Shown: positions 8,400-17,631 of the stretch, in pieces
Layout of the letters: each line of letters begins with the position of its first letter
Numbering within the stretch: position 1 is the stretch's first letter
Assembly (NCBI RefSeq): GCF_004346195.1
Contig: NZ_SMAK01000003.1
Location: 372,001-436,000, forward strand
From: Tepidamorphus gemmatus
GTDB taxonomy: Bacteria > Pseudomonadota > Alphaproteobacteria > Rhizobiales > Tepidamorphaceae
DNA length: 64,000 bases
Direction of reading: 5' to 3'
The notes under the pieces: model-generated
Database searches by the model: none
Told to the model about the DNA's origin: nothing
The model's input: the letters and a program-made list of their open reading frames with translations, nothing else
Translations under genes and position numbers: made by a program

Positions 8400-9323
8400 C
8401 TACCGCGCCGCGACGACGGCGACGTGCCGGGCGAAGTCGGGCGTCGCCATCAGCGCCTTGCAGCGCGCGAAGCGGTTGTTCGCATAGGCCCAGAAATCGT
8501 CGGCCGGATTGCCGTTGGCGTGCTGGATCAGGCCCCACAGCGTCCACAGAAGGTCGCACATCGCCTTGTAGATCACCATCCGGCCTACGTCGGCGGGCGC
8601 GGCCGGGCCGCCGAAATAGGCCTCGAGCAGACGGCGGTCCATCTCCGCGTCGAAGCCGCCTTCGACCGACAGGTCGCCGAGATCCCACATCGGATCGTTC
8701 AGTCCGGAATATTCCCAGTCGACGATCCACATGCGTGTCCCGGTGTCGAGAAAGTTCTCGCACAAGGGGTCGCAATGGCACGAGACCAGCGGCAGCTCGC
8801 GCGCGGCCAGCGCCCGGCGCACGCCGTCCGCCTCGGCGACGACGTCGTTGTAGCCGTCCGGCACCGCGGCGCCGAGGCCGGCCAGATGCTTGAGGTAGCC
8901 GTCGATCATCGCGAACAGCTCGAAGCGGAAGGCGAAGGGGGCCGCGCGGTCGTGCAGCTGCCGGAAGGCGCGGCCGGCCCGTTCGACGGCGCCGGGCCGA
9001 TCGGCGAAGGCCTGCGGCGACATCGTCTCGGCACCGTCGACGAAGCGGGTCAGCATCACCCCGTCCGGCCCGAAATGCAGGACCTCCGGCGAAACCCCTG
9101 CGGTCGCGGCGGCGGCGGCGTTCACCCTCTCGACGGCGCGGTCGATATAGGCCTCGGTGCCCCTGCCGGGCAGCCTGAGGCAGAACCGGCTGCCGTCGGT
9201 GTCCACGCGGAACACACGGTTGGTCAGTCCGCCGAGCCGGGTGATCCGGGCCTCGGCGAGATCGGTCGCGGCGATCGTCGGGATGGCTGCCAGCGCCGCG
9301 CGGGCATCATCGATGTCGGACAT
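8400..9323 (-). CDS. Choline/aminoglycoside-kinase-like phosphotransferase, second copy
   Basis: A 307-residue protein of the protein-kinase-like phosphotransferase superfamily (choline, ethanolamine, thiamine and aminoglycoside kinases). It shows GGLTNRVFRV (nucleotide loop), CHCDPLCENFLD (Brenner-type motif, H183, D185) and IVDWEYSGLNDPMWDLGDL (Mg-binding block), as in choline kinases of the LicA type. A GGAAGGGA precedes the ATG at 9323, ruling out the longer open frame. It is the last gene of the minus-strand betaine cluster, after the two demethylase genes, and resembles the kinase-like gene at 14723-15601. Likely small-molecule phosphorylation, with choline or an N-methylated amine plausible from context; the substrate is not proven. 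Confidence 0.75.
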   Translation of the reverse strand: MSDIDDARAALAAIPTIAATDLAEARITRLGGLTNRVFRVDTDGSRFCLRLPGRGTEAYIDRAVERVNAAAAATAGVSPEVLHFGPDGVMLTRFVDGAETMSPQAFADRPGAVERAGRAFRQLHDRAAPFAFRFELFAMIDGYLKHLAGLGAAVPDGYNDVVAEADGVRRALAARELPLVSCHCDPLCENFLDTGTRMWIVDWEYSGLNDPMWDLGDLSVEGGFDAEMDRRLLEAYFGGPAAPADVGRMVIYKAMCDLLWTLWGLIQHANGNPADDFWAYANNRFARCKALMATPDFARHVAVVAAR

Positions 9324-9347
9324 GGTGTTCCCTTCCGTTGCCTCCGC

Positions 9348-9444
9348 CGTCACCCCGGCCGAGGCGCAGCGCAGAGTCGGGCGCGCGCGGCCAGACCGGA
9401 GTGTCGATCCCGGTACCCCGGCTTCGCCCCGGGCCGGAATGACG
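9348..9444. repeat. Imperfect palindromic intergenic element
   Basis: About 97 bases bounded by CGTCACCCCGGCC (9348-9360) and GGCCGGAATGACG (9432-9444), which are reverse complements with two mismatches. The interior is GC-rich and self-complementary. A related element lies at 11955-12062. Such GTCATCCCGG palindromes are dispersed extragenic repeats in many alphaproteobacterial genomes. Confidence 0.6.
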
Positions 9445-9502
9445 CGGCCGCGGGTTGCCGGGGCGGCGATCGACAGGCATGACGCGCTCAAGATCGGCCG
9501 CC

Positions 9503-11920
9503 TCATCCCCTCAGCCGCTCGCCCTTCGGATCATACACGGCGCGCGCTGCGCGCCGTGCCGGATACAGCCGGCCGTAGGCCTCGATGCAGAGGTCGCGTG
9601 CGGCAAGGTCAGCCGGCAGGTAGGCGAAGGCGATGGTACAGCCCACCGTGTGGCCGAAGCCGGCGCTCGTCGTCGTGGCGACCACAGCGCCATCCGCCAG
9701 TACGGCCTCGCCGCCGATCAGCGGGGCGAAGCCGTCGACGGTCAGTGTGACGAGCCGCCGCGACGGCCCCTCGGCCCTGATTCGCGCCAGTGCCTCGCGG
9801 CCGATGAAGTCGCCCTTGCCGAGCGCGACCGCAAAGCCGAGCCCCGCCGCGAACGGATCGGTGTCCGGCGTCACGTCCGCCGACCAGTAGACATAGCCCT
9901 TCTCCAGCCGCAGCGAATCGATCGCACGGTAGCCGACATCGATGATGCCGTGCGCTTGGCCTGCCGCCTTCAGCGTGTCGTAGACGGCGGCCGCCTCGTC
10001 GGTGGGCACGTGCAATTCGTAGCCGAGCTCGCCGACATAGCCGATCCTGGCCGCCCGGGCCCGGCCGAGCCCGATCTCGATGTCGCGCACGGCGAGATGG
10101 GGGAACGCTGCGTCGGAGACATCGTCGAGGCTCGCCGCCGCAAGCACGGCGCGCGCCTTCGGGCCGACCAGGTTGATGACCGCGATGGCGGAGGTGACCT
10201 CTTCCAGCCGCACCGATCCGTCGCTGGGAAGGTGGCGGGCGATCCAGCCCGAGTCGCGCACGCCGAACTGGCTGCCTGTGACGACATAGAAGCGGTCCCG
10301 GGCGACCCGCATGATGGTCAGATCGGCCTCGATGCCGCCCCGTTCGTTGCACAGCTGGGTGTAGACGCAGGTTCCCTCCGGCCGGTCGAGATCGTTGGCG
10401 GCGATCCGCTGCAGCGCGGCCAGCGCGCCTGGTCCGAAGATCTCGAACTTGGAGAACGAGGTCTGGTCGATCAGGCCGACCGCCTCGCGTACCGCCCGAT
10501 GCTCGCGTGCGACCGCCGCGAACCAGCCCGGCCGACCCTCGAAGCTCGGCGTTTCGGACGCCTCGACCGCGCCGCTGTCGAACCACAGTGGCCGTTCCCA
10601 GCCGGCCTTCGACCCGAAGACCGCGCCGGCCGCCGCCAGCCGCCCGTGGAGCGGACTGGTGCGTTGCGGTCGTGCCGAGACCATCTCCTCGCCGGGATAA
10701 TGCAGCGCATAGTAGCGGCCATAGGCCTCCGAGGATCGGGCCGCGAGCCATGACCGGTTTGCCTGATGTGGCGAGAACCGGCGCACGTCGAAGGGCCACA
10801 GGTCCATGCCCGGATCGCCGTGCAGGATCCAGTTCGCCATGGCCTCGCCGGCGCCGCCGGATGCGGCGATCCCGGCAGTGAAGCCGCAGGCGACGAAGAA
10901 GTTGTCGAGCTCCGGCGCGAGCCCCATCATCGGCTCGCCATCCGCCGATACCGGGATCGGTCCGTTGATGACCGTCTGGATGCCGATCTCCTCGAGGATC
11001 GGCAGGCGCTCTGCGGCCGGCACCAGGAACTGCTCGAGCCGCGCGTGGTTCTCGGGGAACAGTTCGCGACCGAACTCGAACGGCACGCCCTGCGGCCAAC
11101 ACGCCGGTGCCCCCTGCTCCCAGCCGCCGATGGCGAAGGCGCCGACATCGGGCTTCAGATAGAAGATCCGGTCGGGATCGCGGAATGTCGGCGTCTCGGG
11201 CGTCACCGCGACCTTCTTCTCGGTCACCACATATTGATGCTCGACCGCGCCGGCGGCGAGACGGACGCCGGCCATCTCGCCGATGCGCTTCGCCCAGATG
11301 CCGGCGGCATTGACCACGCAGTCGCAGCCGACCGCGCCGTGGTCGGTCAGCACGCGGACGATGCGTCGATCTCTCATCTCGAAACCGGTGACGCGGACAC
11401 CCTCGCGAATCGCGATCCCGCCGGCGCGCGCAACCCGGGCATAGGCCTGGGTCAGGGCATAGGGGTCGATATAGCCGTCGGAGGGAATCCAGGCCGCACC
11501 GACGACCCCGCGGGTCGTCATCCACGGAAAGCGGTCCTTGGCCTCGGCAGCGGTGATTTCGTGGGCCTCGAAGCCGAAGCCCTTGGCCTGGGTCAGCGAG
11601 CGGCGGATCTCCGCCAGCCGTTCGGGCGAGGAGGCGATCCGGATCGATCCCGACTTCCGCCAGTCGATGACCTGACCCGATTCGGCCTCGAGCCGGTCGA
11701 AGACCGCGACCGAATTCTGCATCAGCCGGGTCAGGTTCTTCTTCGAGCGCAGCTGCCCGACCAGGCCGGCGGCATGCCAGGTCGAGCCGTGGGTGAGCTG
11801 CGCCTTCTCGATGACGAGCACATCCGATTCGCCGGCGCGGGCCAGATGATAGGCGATTGCCGAGCCGATCGCCCCGCCGCCGATGATGACGATGCGGGCG
11901 TGGGAGGGAAGCGCGCTCAT
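9503..11920 (-). CDS. FAD-dependent oxidoreductase with GcvT domain (dimethylglycine/sarcosine dehydrogenase-like)
   Basis: An 805-residue enzyme of the dimethylglycine/sarcosine dehydrogenase family, expected to remove an N-methyl group and pass it to tetrahydrofolate. The FAD fold starts with VIIGGGAIGSAIAYHL, and GSTWHAAGL (H49) corresponds to the histidine that binds FAD covalently in mammalian relatives. The C-terminal half (from about residue 430) is an aminomethyltransferase-like domain with YTQLCNERGGIEADL and YVGELGYELHVP. The ATG at 11920 is preferred over a GTG nine codons earlier; neither has a clear ribosome site. It is the downstream paralogue of the gene at 12087-14534, with the same domain order. 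Confidence 0.85.
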   Translation of the reverse strand: MSALPSHARIVIIGGGAIGSAIAYHLARAGESDVLVIEKAQLTHGSTWHAAGLVGQLRSKKNLTRLMQNSVAVFDRLEAESGQVIDWRKSGSIRIASSPERLAEIRRSLTQAKGFGFEAHEITAAEAKDRFPWMTTRGVVGAAWIPSDGYIDPYALTQAYARVARAGGIAIREGVRVTGFEMRDRRIVRVLTDHGAVGCDCVVNAAGIWAKRIGEMAGVRLAAGAVEHQYVVTEKKVAVTPETPTFRDPDRIFYLKPDVGAFAIGGWEQGAPACWPQGVPFEFGRELFPENHARLEQFLVPAAERLPILEEIGIQTVINGPIPVSADGEPMMGLAPELDNFFVACGFTAGIAASGGAGEAMANWILHGDPGMDLWPFDVRRFSPHQANRSWLAARSSEAYGRYYALHYPGEEMVSARPQRTSPLHGRLAAAGAVFGSKAGWERPLWFDSGAVEASETPSFEGRPGWFAAVAREHRAVREAVGLIDQTSFSKFEIFGPGALAALQRIAANDLDRPEGTCVYTQLCNERGGIEADLTIMRVARDRFYVVTGSQFGVRDSGWIARHLPSDGSVRLEEVTSAIAVINLVGPKARAVLAAASLDDVSDAAFPHLAVRDIEIGLGRARAARIGYVGELGYELHVPTDEAAAVYDTLKAAGQAHGIIDVGYRAIDSLRLEKGYVYWSADVTPDTDPFAAGLGFAVALGKGDFIGREALARIRAEGPSRRLVTLTVDGFAPLIGGEAVLADGAVVATTTSAGFGHTVGCTIAFAYLPADLAARDLCIEAYGRLYPARRAARAVYDPKGERLRG

Positions 11921-11954
11921 CGCCGGCACCGGATGATCGCAGACCACCGCCGCC

Positions 11955-12062
11955 CGTCATCCCGGCGGCAGCGCGCAGGGTGCGCGGCATGCGGGGATCG
12001 GGATATGGCCAACGATATCGGCGTCGCGATCCCGGATCGGCCCTTGGCCGTCCGGGATGACG
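11955..12062. repeat. Palindromic intergenic element
   Basis: About 108 bases framed by a perfect 11-bp inverted repeat: CGTCATCCCGG at 11955-11965 and CCGGGATGACG at 12052-12062. It occupies most of the gap between the two demethylase genes and resembles the element at 9348-9444. A transcript through it could fold into a long stem and affect the relative expression of the two genes. Confidence 0.65.
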
Positions 12063-12086
12063 CAGGCACTGCGCATTGGTTTTCCA

Positions 12087-14534
12087 TCACGCCTTCACCC
12101 GGATCATCTGCGGATCGTAGAGCGGTTCGAGGAACACCTCGGCCGCCACGCGCTCGGTGGCGACCTCGAGTTCGTAGCTGCCGGCCTCCACATAGGCTCG
12201 GTCGACGCCCGCACCGTTGCGGACATAGCCGTAGCCGATCGACCTGCCCACCGTGTAGCCGTAGCCGCCGCTGGTCAGCCAGCCGACGCGCTCGCCGTTG
12301 CGGTAGATCGTCTCGCGGCCGAGCAGGACGACCTTCGGGTCGACGGCAAATCCCGCCAGCAGCTTCTTCAGCGGTCCCCGCCGCTGCCGGTCGAGCGCCT
12401 CGCGGCCGAGGAACGGCTGGTTCGACTTCAGCTTGACCGCCCAGCCGAGGCCCGCCTCGAGCGGAGTATGGTCAGGTCCGATGTCGGACCCCCAGGCCCG
12501 GTAGCCCTTTTCGAGCCTCAAGCTCTCGATCGCGCGGTAGCCGGCCGGCCGGAGCCCGAGATCACCACCATGCGCGATCAGCGCCTCGTAGACATTGACG
12601 ACATATTCGCTTGGCAGGTGCAGCTCCCAGCCGAGCTCGCCGACATAGGTGATGCGCAGCGCCAGGACCGGCGCGCCGGCCACCCCGATCTCGCGCACGG
12701 TGCCGAACGGGAAGGACGCATTCGACAGGTCCTCTCGGGTCAGGCGCGACAGCAGTTCGCGGCTGTTCGGGCCCATGACCGAGAGGGTTCCATAAGCCGA
12801 CGTAACATCCACTGCCTGGACGTTCAGTCCAGCCGGAATGTTGCGGCGGATCCAGTCGAGGTCGTGCGTCGCGAAGCCGGTCCCGGTGACGATGTAGTAG
12901 CGATCGGCGGCCAGTCGCGCCACCGTCAGGTCGCACTCGATGCCACCGCGCGCGTTGAGCATCTGCGTATAGACGAGCCGCCCTGGCGGTCGCGTGACGT
13001 CGTTGGCGCAGATCCAGGACAGCGCAGCCTCCGCGTCCGGGCCGATCACGAGGAACTTGGCGAAGGACGACTGGTCGAACACCGTCACCGCCTCGCGGGT
13101 CGCCCGGTGCTCGCGTCCGACCGCCTCGAACCAGTTCTGTCGGCCGAAGCCGTAGACGTCTCTCGGCTCCTCGCCGGCCGACAGGTCGGCGAACCAGTTC
13201 GGCCGCTCCCAGCCGAGCTTTTCGCCGAACGCGGCGCCGGCCGCCTTGAGGCGGTCGTAGAGGGGCGAGCGCCGGCAGGGTCGGCCGCTCTCATGTTCCT
13301 CGCCCGGCCAGGCGATGGTGTAGTGCTTGCCGTAGAGTTCGAGCGTGCGCGTGCGGATCCAGTCCGTGTCGAAATGCGGCCGTCCGAAGCGGCGGATGTC
13401 CACCGGCCACAGGTCGAAGGGCGGCTCGCCTGCGACGATCCATTCCGCCAGTGCCATGCCCGCGCCGCCGCCAGAGGCGATACCGAAGGCGTTGAAGCCC
13501 GCGCCGACGAAGAACCCACGCTGCTCCGGCGCCTCGCCGAGAATGAAATTGCCGTCCGGCGTGAAGCTCTCGGGACCGTTGATCAGTTCCTTGATGCCGG
13601 CGTGGGCCAGCGCCGGGACGCGACCGAGCGCCAGCTCCATGGTCGGTGAGAAATGATCCCAGTCGGAATTGAGCAGCGCGAACGTGAAGCCCTCCGGGAT
13701 GCCGTCGACGGCCCAGGCGATCGGATTCGGCTCGTAGCCGCCCATGACGAGACCGCCGACCTCCTCCTTGTAGTAGGTCAGCCGGTCGGGATCGCGCAGC
13801 GTCGGCAGGTCGGGCGTGACCCCGTCGATTCGTTCGGTGATCAGGTACTGGTGCTGCACCGAGACCAGCGGAACGTTGACGCCGGCCAGCCGGCCAACCT
13901 CGCGCGCCCACTGCCCGGCGCAGTTGACGACGATCTCGCAGGCGATCGTGCCGCGCGGCGTCACGACACCGCGGATGCGGCCACCCTCGATCAGGATGGC
14001 AGTCACCGGCGTGTCCTCGTAGAACCTGACGCCGGTCATCCGTGCGCCCTTCGCCAGCGCCTGGGTGATGTCGGAGGGATTTGCCTGGCCGTCGGTCGGC
14101 AGGTAGGCGGCACCGACCACGTCGGACACGTCCATCAGCGGCCAGAGTTCCTGCGCCTCCTTCGGTGTCAGCAGATGCATCTCGAGCCCGAAGGAATGAG
14201 CCGTGGTCGCCTGCCGGCGCACTTCCGTCCAGCGGTCGGCGGTGCAGGCAAGCCGCAGGCCACCGTTCATCTTCCAGCCGGTGGCAAGTCCGGTCTCCGC
14301 CTCGAGCCGGTCGTACAGACGGACCGAGTTGCCGAGCAGCTGGGTGATATTAGCCGACGTACGGAGTTGCCCGACGAGTCCTGCTGCGTGCCAGGTCGAG
14401 CCCGAGGTGAGCTTCGCCCGCTCCAGCACGATGGTGTCGGTCCAGCCGAGCTTGCCGAGATGGTAAGCTGTCGAACATCCGACGATGCCGCCGCCGATCA
14501 CCACGGCACGTGCGTCCTTCGGCAGGTCAGTCAT
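12087..14534 (-). CDS. FAD-dependent oxidoreductase with GcvT domain, first copy
   Basis: An 815-residue dimethylglycine/sarcosine dehydrogenase-like protein. It has the Rossmann motif VVIGGGIVGCSTAYHL, the FAD-linked histidine motif GSTWHAAGL (H49), YGYTVGRSIGYGYV near the end, and a C-terminal GcvT-like folate domain with YTQMLNARGGIECDL and YVGELGWELHLP. A GGAAA lies just before the ATG at 14534. It is followed on the same strand by a paralogue. The two keep all cofactor motifs but differ in much of the remaining sequence, so they may act on successive methylated intermediates (inference). Confidence 0.85.
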   Translation of the reverse strand: MTDLPKDARAVVIGGGIVGCSTAYHLGKLGWTDTIVLERAKLTSGSTWHAAGLVGQLRTSANITQLLGNSVRLYDRLEAETGLATGWKMNGGLRLACTADRWTEVRRQATTAHSFGLEMHLLTPKEAQELWPLMDVSDVVGAAYLPTDGQANPSDITQALAKGARMTGVRFYEDTPVTAILIEGGRIRGVVTPRGTIACEIVVNCAGQWAREVGRLAGVNVPLVSVQHQYLITERIDGVTPDLPTLRDPDRLTYYKEEVGGLVMGGYEPNPIAWAVDGIPEGFTFALLNSDWDHFSPTMELALGRVPALAHAGIKELINGPESFTPDGNFILGEAPEQRGFFVGAGFNAFGIASGGGAGMALAEWIVAGEPPFDLWPVDIRRFGRPHFDTDWIRTRTLELYGKHYTIAWPGEEHESGRPCRRSPLYDRLKAAGAAFGEKLGWERPNWFADLSAGEEPRDVYGFGRQNWFEAVGREHRATREAVTVFDQSSFAKFLVIGPDAEAALSWICANDVTRPPGRLVYTQMLNARGGIECDLTVARLAADRYYIVTGTGFATHDLDWIRRNIPAGLNVQAVDVTSAYGTLSVMGPNSRELLSRLTREDLSNASFPFGTVREIGVAGAPVLALRITYVGELGWELHLPSEYVVNVYEALIAHGGDLGLRPAGYRAIESLRLEKGYRAWGSDIGPDHTPLEAGLGWAVKLKSNQPFLGREALDRQRRGPLKKLLAGFAVDPKVVLLGRETIYRNGERVGWLTSGGYGYTVGRSIGYGYVRNGAGVDRAYVEAGSYELEVATERVAAEVFLEPLYDPQMIRVKA

Positions 14535-14722
14535 GAGCGTGTTTCCTGAGGTATTGCGCTTGTCTGTTCATCGTCGGTCCGGTGGCCTGACGCCTGGGCA
14601 GGGTCGTGTCACGCGTCGATTTCCGGCCTGCCGTGGAGAGCCGGGATCGGCCCGCAGGCGAGTCGCCGGTCCGCGCATCCGCGACCGGACTGCCGTCCTG
14701 ATGCGGATCTGAGCCGTCACCG

Positions 14723-15601
14723 TCACATCTCCCCGAATGCGGCCAACGCTGCCTCGAACCGTTTCAGGTTTTCCGCCGTGTAGGCGGCGTAGTCGAAGTC
14801 GAGGGCGGAGTGGATCTCCGACACCATGCTCCACATCGTTTCGCGCAGCAGCGAGGCGCATTTCATCGCGGCGTAGCGGCGGCGCAGGTCGTCGGTGACC
14901 GGACGGTCGAAATAGGCCTCCAGCAGCCACTCCTCCTGGGCCGCCGACAGGCCGTTGTTGGAGGCGAGGCCGCCGAGATCGAACAGCGGCGAGTTGAAGC
15001 CGGCATAGTCCCAGTCGATCAGCCAGATGCGCGCCCCGTCGTCGATCAGGTTGCCGGGCAGCAGGTCGTTGTGGCCGAACACGATATCGACCGGGCCGAC
15101 GGCCTGTTCGAGCCTCTCGGCGGTGTCCAGCAGGCCGGCGAGGCGATCGGTGTGACGGCTGCCGCCGTCGCGCAGCGTCGCGGCATAGTCGCGCACCACG
15201 TGGAACACCCAGAACATCAGCACCGGTCCGCGCAGCCGTTTCGGCACGTCGCGGTGGCAGCGCAGCACCACCGGCAGGATGCGCTCGAGCCGCGCCTGGT
15301 CGCGCACATCGGCGTCGGCGAGCGTCCGGCCCTCGATGAATTCGATCACCAGCGCGCCGGGCTCCCAGTAGACATCGCGCGGCGAGATGCCGGTTTCGGC
15401 AGCCGCGCGCGCGGCGGCGAGTTCGTTGAAGCGCATCACCTGATGCACGGGGATGTCGTCGCCGATCCTGACGACGAATGACCGGCCGGCATCCTCGACG
15501 CGGAAGTTGACATTGGTGATGCCGCCGCCAAGCGGCACCGGATCGACCGGGCCGGACCAGATCGGCAGTGCGGCGGCCCGCTGGCGTGCAAGCTCGATCA
15601 T
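14723..15601 (-). CDS. Choline/ethanolamine-kinase-like phosphotransferase, first copy
   Basis: A 292-residue kinase-fold protein. Motifs are GGGITNVNFRV, FGHNDLLPGNLIDDG (H177, D179 as catalytic-loop residues) and WLIDWDYAGFNSPLFDLGG, matching the choline/ethanolamine kinase pattern more closely than antibiotic phosphotransferases. The ATG at 15601 overlaps the stop codon of the permease gene (ATGA), so the two are translationally coupled. This places it firmly in the transporter operon and suggests it acts on the imported compound or on a product of it. The substrate is not known. Confidence 0.8.
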   Translation of the reverse strand: MIELARQRAAALPIWSGPVDPVPLGGGITNVNFRVEDAGRSFVVRIGDDIPVHQVMRFNELAAARAAAETGISPRDVYWEPGALVIEFIEGRTLADADVRDQARLERILPVVLRCHRDVPKRLRGPVLMFWVFHVVRDYAATLRDGGSRHTDRLAGLLDTAERLEQAVGPVDIVFGHNDLLPGNLIDDGARIWLIDWDYAGFNSPLFDLGGLASNNGLSAAQEEWLLEAYFDRPVTDDLRRRYAAMKCASLLRETMWSMVSEIHSALDFDYAAYTAENLKRFEAALAAFGEM

Positions 15602-17631
15602 GGTGCGAGCCCCAGTCGCCTGCGCGTTCGCGCCGCTGCTGCGCAGACCAGTCGGTCGGCGATGATGGCGATGCAGGCGACGCAGAGGCCTGCAACGATG
15701 CCGCGTCCGGTGTCGGCCTTGGTCAGCGCGATGTAGACCTCCTGGCCGAGATCGCGGGTCCCGACCAGCGCGGTGATCACCACCATCGAGATCGCCAGCA
15801 TGATGGTCTGGTTGATGCCGAGCAGGATTTCCGGCAGCGCGAGCGGCAGCTTGATACGTGCGAGCAGCTGGCGCGGCGTGCAGCCGGCGACGACGCCCGC
15901 CTCGACCAGCTGCGGGTCGATCCGGCGGATGCCATGGGCGGTGTAGCGGATCGCCGGGGCGAGCGCGTAGAGCACCACGGCGATCATCGCCGAGAAGTCG
16001 CCGACCCGGAACAGCATGACCACCGGGATCAGGTAAACGAAGGCCGGCAGGGTCTGCAGCGTGTCGGTGATCCCGCCGAGCAGCTGTCCGGCGCGCTCGT
16101 TCTCTGCGGCCAGGATGCCGAGCGGGATGCCGATCAGGGCGGCGATGAGCACCGACACGCCGCACAGATATACGGTGATCATCGCCTTCTCCCACTGGCC
16201 GTTGACGACGATGAACATCGAAAGTCCCAGCACGATCAGAGCCAGCCGCACGCCGCCGAGCCGAAAGCCGGCAATCGTCGCCAGCGCCACGATCCAGGCC
16301 CAGGGCAGCTCGGTGAGGAAGCGGCGGACCGGGACGAGCATGTTGACGAGGATGGCCGTCTTGATCGCCTCGAGCTCGTCGAAGAAGTTGACGTTGATGT
16401 ACTGGACGATGGCCGCCCAGAAGCCGCCGGTCGAGATTTCGCCGGCCGGCGGATAGGTCTGGACGGCAGGAAAGGCCAGACCGGCGAGGCCGGTGCCAAG
16501 GATCACCAGCACGACCGTCGCGGTCCATGGATGGCGGCGCAGCGGGTTGGCCGGTTTCACGCCGTGCACCGGCGGCGACCGGTCGGCGAAGGCTTGGCTG
16601 AGCCGGTCGAGCGCGATGGCAAGCACCACGATCGCCACGCCTGCCTCGATGCCGCCGCCGATATCGAGCCGCCTGAGCGAGGTCAGCACGTCATAGCCGA
16701 GCCCGCCCGCGCCGATCATCGAGGCGATGATGACCATGTTGAGCGACAGCATGATCACCTGATTGACGCCGACCATCAGGCCCGGTCGAGCCGACGGTAT
16801 CATCACCTTCCAGGTCATCTGACGCGGCGTGCAACCGGCCATCCGCCCGAAGTCGCGGATCTCGCCCGGCACCTGCGACAGCGCCAGTATCGTGACGCGC
16901 ACCATCGGCGGCATGGCATAGATGATGGTGGCGATCATCGCAGCGACCGGCCCGAAGCCGAACAGGAACAGGATCGGCACGAGGTAGGCGAATACCGGCA
17001 CCGTCTGCATGATGTCGAGGACCGGCGCCATCACCCTTTCGAAGCGGGGCCAGCGGTGTCCGGCGATGCCGAGCACGAGGCCGCCGGCGACGCCGAACGG
17101 CACGGCGATGACGATCGAGGACAGCGTCACCATGGCGCTTTGCCACTGGCCGAAAACGGCAAGATAGAGGAAGCAGGCGCCGACGAAGGCGGCCAGCTTC
17201 CAGTTGCTGGCGTAATGGCCCATCGCGACGACGACCGCGATCACCGCGATCCACGACAGCGGCGGCAGGATCTGCTGCGCTGCCGATCCCTGGCCGCTGA
17301 GGAAGCCGGAGGCGAGCAGGCTGGTCGCGATGGTGAGCGGAATGTCGAGCAGCCAGGAGATGCCGCGGGTGAGATCGACGAACGAGACCGGGCCGAGCCG
17401 TGCATCCTCGATCAACCAGGTCATGAAGGACGATACCCAGCCTGTCAGCGGCACGGTCCAGGCGCGCGGCCAGTCATAGGCCCAGCCGAGCCCCGCCGCT
17501 TCCGCCCAGGATTTGCCCGCGGACCAGACGAGCAGCGAGGCGAGGAAGGCCGCGGACCAGAATGCGCTGTCGATGGCAAGCCGGGCCGGCCGCGCCGCTG
17601 CTGCCGTGATCGCGGCTTCGGGCGCGCTCAT
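15598..17631 (-). CDS. Betaine-type ABC transporter permease with two fused permease domains
   Basis: Inner-membrane component of a ProU/Opu-type importer, 677 residues. Two homologous permease domains sit in one chain: the first around residues 160-350 (VPFGVAGGLVLGIAGH, TVPVFAYLVPILFLFGFGP, GAGGLGYDVLTSLRRLD) and the second around 450-660 (IGIPLGILAAEN, TLPAFVYLIPVVMLFRVGD, LVGTRDLGQEVYIALTKAD). E. coli ProW has one such domain and works as a dimer, so this is a fused tandem form, also seen in other alphaproteobacteria. The ATG at 17631 overlaps the stop of the ATPase gene (ATGA), and its own stop overlaps the start of the kinase-like gene in the same way. Confidence 0.9.
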   Translation of the reverse strand: MSAPEAAITAAAARPARLAIDSAFWSAAFLASLLVWSAGKSWAEAAGLGWAYDWPRAWTVPLTGWVSSFMTWLIEDARLGPVSFVDLTRGISWLLDIPLTIATSLLASGFLSGQGSAAQQILPPLSWIAVIAVVVAMGHYASNWKLAAFVGACFLYLAVFGQWQSAMVTLSSIVIAVPFGVAGGLVLGIAGHRWPRFERVMAPVLDIMQTVPVFAYLVPILFLFGFGPVAAMIATIIYAMPPMVRVTILALSQVPGEIRDFGRMAGCTPRQMTWKVMIPSARPGLMVGVNQVIMLSLNMVIIASMIGAGGLGYDVLTSLRRLDIGGGIEAGVAIVVLAIALDRLSQAFADRSPPVHGVKPANPLRRHPWTATVVLVILGTGLAGLAFPAVQTYPPAGEISTGGFWAAIVQYINVNFFDELEAIKTAILVNMLVPVRRFLTELPWAWIVALATIAGFRLGGVRLALIVLGLSMFIVVNGQWEKAMITVYLCGVSVLIAALIGIPLGILAAENERAGQLLGGITDTLQTLPAFVYLIPVVMLFRVGDFSAMIAVVLYALAPAIRYTAHGIRRIDPQLVEAGVVAGCTPRQLLARIKLPLALPEILLGINQTIMLAISMVVITALVGTRDLGQEVYIALTKADTGRGIVAGLCVACIAIIADRLVCAAAARTRRRLGLAP

